Origin: Actinobacteria bacterium UBA2236
Lineage (GTDB): Bacteria; Actinomycetota; Actinomycetes; Nanopelagicales; Nanopelagicaceae
Reading direction: 5' to 3'
DNA: 6,508 nucleotides
Assembly (NCBI GenBank): GCA_002347935.1
Contig: DDYK01000011.1
Span: forward strand, 2,925-9,432
Part shown: in pieces, positions 5,956 through 6,508 of the stretch
Position numbering within the stretch: the first letter of the stretch is position 1
How the letters are laid out: each line of letters opens with the position of its first letter
The notes under the pieces: model-generated
The model's input: only the letters and a program-made list of their open reading frames with translations
What the model was told of the DNA's origin: nothing
Database searches by the model: none
Position numbers and translations under genes: made by a program

Positions 5956-6183
5956 TTATTCAAAAGGGTATTTAACGCCAATCTCACTTCTTATCTGATC
6001 CATTATCTCCATAATATCCTGGCTATCTTGATGGGCAATTAGTTCTGATTCTTTCGCCCCCGCTGCATACAGCCTGGCAAATACAATTTCTATTGGTGAT
6101 TGACTTCCAAAAATCTCGGCTACTTACGGGGTTTTAAGCAGCATGGTGCAAGTTAAAATTCCCCAACTAAAACTTCTGCTCAT
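5956..6183 (-). pseudogene. Small unrecognised ORF interrupted by an in-frame TAA (possible nonsense mutation or sequence error)
   Basis: On the - strand an ATG at 6183 overlaps the stop of the upstream membrane protein gene (ATGA), opening a 19-codon frame, MSRSFSWGILTCTMLLKTP, that stops at TAA (6126 to 6124). The same frame then stays open for 55 codons to TAA at 5958-5956: it begins VAEIFGSQSPIEIVF, continues ARLYAAGAKESEL and closes SEIGVKYPFE. This second part reads like genuine soluble, acidic, helical protein but has no ATG, GTG or TTG near its beginning. A second ATG in frame at 6144 (giving MLLKTP then the stop) has TAACTT five bases upstream, so the intact gene could have been about 62 or 75 residues. 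I do not recognise the family. Readings: a gene broken by one base change, a sequencing or assembly error, or a 55-codon coding tail with an unusual start. Confidence 0.45.
6128..6164. repeat. Imperfect inverted repeat GGGGTTTTAA / TTAAAATTCCCC
   Basis: GGGG-TTTTAA (6128-6137) faces TTAAAA-TT-CCCC (6153-6164); the arms pair over ten bases with a two-base bulge and enclose a 15-base loop that contains a minor GCA/TGC pairing. It lies around the internal ATG of the interrupted small ORF. It could be a weak hairpin or a binding site, and has no U-tract to make it a classical terminator. Confidence 0.25.
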
Positions 6184-6508
6184 ATCGCAGAACCATCGCC
6201 ATTATCATCTGAGTCCGGTTTTATTTGATAGAAAAAAGCAAAAAGTCCAGCAATAAGAGCAAATCCCCCCGGCCATGGGCCAAACCCGAGAAAATCTAGA
6301 CCGAGAATCTGTACTGCAATTATGTAGATCGGTCCACCAATTACTCCAAGCAGCGCTGCCCGTTGAATACTACTTAGCTGGGGAAGATCTTTATTATCTC
6401 CGGGATATTTTTCAATGGCATCTATCTGTTCTAATTCATCAAGAAAGGTTGTGGGAGATGATTCATCAAGTGAGAGCCCGGAAACAATGGATTCAAATTG
6501 AGCATCAA
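6180..6508 (-). CDS. Small membrane protein of unknown function with acidic tail (5' partial)
   Basis: An open - strand frame enters from the right edge (first full codon at 6506-6504) and ends at TGA (6182-6180), giving 108 visible C-terminal residues. A soluble acidic stretch opens DAQFESIVSGLSLDESSP and contains FLDELEQIDAIEKYPGD. It leads to two hydrophobic helices, about residues 51-68 (AALLGVIGGPIYIIAVQI) and 72-93 (FLGFGPWPGGFALIAGLFAFFY), joined by a short turn. The protein closes with a charged cytoplasmic-looking tail QIKPDSDDNGDGSAI. This is a coding-quality sequence, and its start is outside the window. I do not recognise a named family; small two-helix actinobacterial membrane proteins with an FxxIVxGL-like N-terminal segment are a plausible class from memory only. 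Its stop overlaps the ATG of the next small ORF by four bases, suggesting an operon. Confidence 0.7.
   Translation of the reverse strand, partial: DAQFESIVSGLSLDESSPTTFLDELEQIDAIEKYPGDNKDLPQLSSIQRAALLGVIGGPIYIIAVQILGLDFLGFGPWPGGFALIAGLFAFFYQIKPDSDDNGDGSAI

Noticed and set aside
6124..6126. The in-frame TAA as a recoding signal (selenocysteine or pyrrolysine)
   Set aside because: Those systems use TGA or TAG, not TAA, and no cofactor-dependent enzyme motif surrounds the codon.
1..6508. CRISPR array, tRNA or rRNA gene, insertion sequence or phage genes
   Set aside because: No spaced direct repeats, cloverleaf-like segment, transposase or integrase motif is visible; nearly all bases lie in recognised coding frames.

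Overview
The window looks like a densely packed core-genome segment of a low-to-moderate GC actinobacterium. The evidence is the phosphatidylinositol-mannoside mannosyltransferase PimB, a FadD15-type acyl-CoA ligase, a small SRPBCC protein close to M. tuberculosis Rv2185c and a Streptomyces GlkA-like ROK glucokinase, all in AT-leaning codon use with almost no intergenic DNA. A streamlined freshwater or marine lineage (acI/Nanopelagicales-like) would fit, but that placement is inference. GC content was judged by eye, not computed.

Layout from left to right. The 3' end of an NlpC/P60 cell-wall hydrolase (+) is followed by pimB (+). A three-gene operon on the - strand faces pimB and reads, in transcription order, fadD15, a soluble histidine kinase with no sensor domain, and a LuxR/NarL-type response regulator. 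Its two junctions have the same 8-nt stop/start overlap. A 52-bp divergent region separates fadD15 from an SRPBCC protein gene (+), which runs without any gap into glk (+). Beyond glk the - strand holds a small ORF interrupted by an in-frame TAA. Upstream of that ORF in transcription order is the 3' part of a small membrane protein gene that continues off the right edge.

How the genes fit together. The NlpC/P60, PimB, FadD15 and SRPBCC set matches the content of the mycobacterial Rv2190c-Rv2185c neighbourhood, which points to cell-envelope work: peptidoglycan hydrolysis, mannosylation of inositol phospholipids, and acyl activation. The two-component pair is tied to fadD15 by overlapping reading frames, so acyl activation and this signalling pair are probably co-expressed. 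Glucokinase supplies glucose 6-phosphate.

Control signals. Three genes (pimB, fadD15, SRPBCC) have a TAnnnT box ending exactly 6 nt before the ATG, the geometry of leaderless transcripts. The fadD15/SRPBCC divergent region also carries a GTTAC-N6-GTAAC palindrome that could be an operator. Both convergent gene ends are extremely tight: a 12-nt overlap at pimB/response regulator and a 2-nt gap at glk/small ORF. No obvious intrinsic terminator is visible. Nothing here is a clear novel defence or mobile system. The items most worth a second look are the interrupted small ORF, the divergent promoter with its palindrome, and the fadD15-coupled sensorless kinase.
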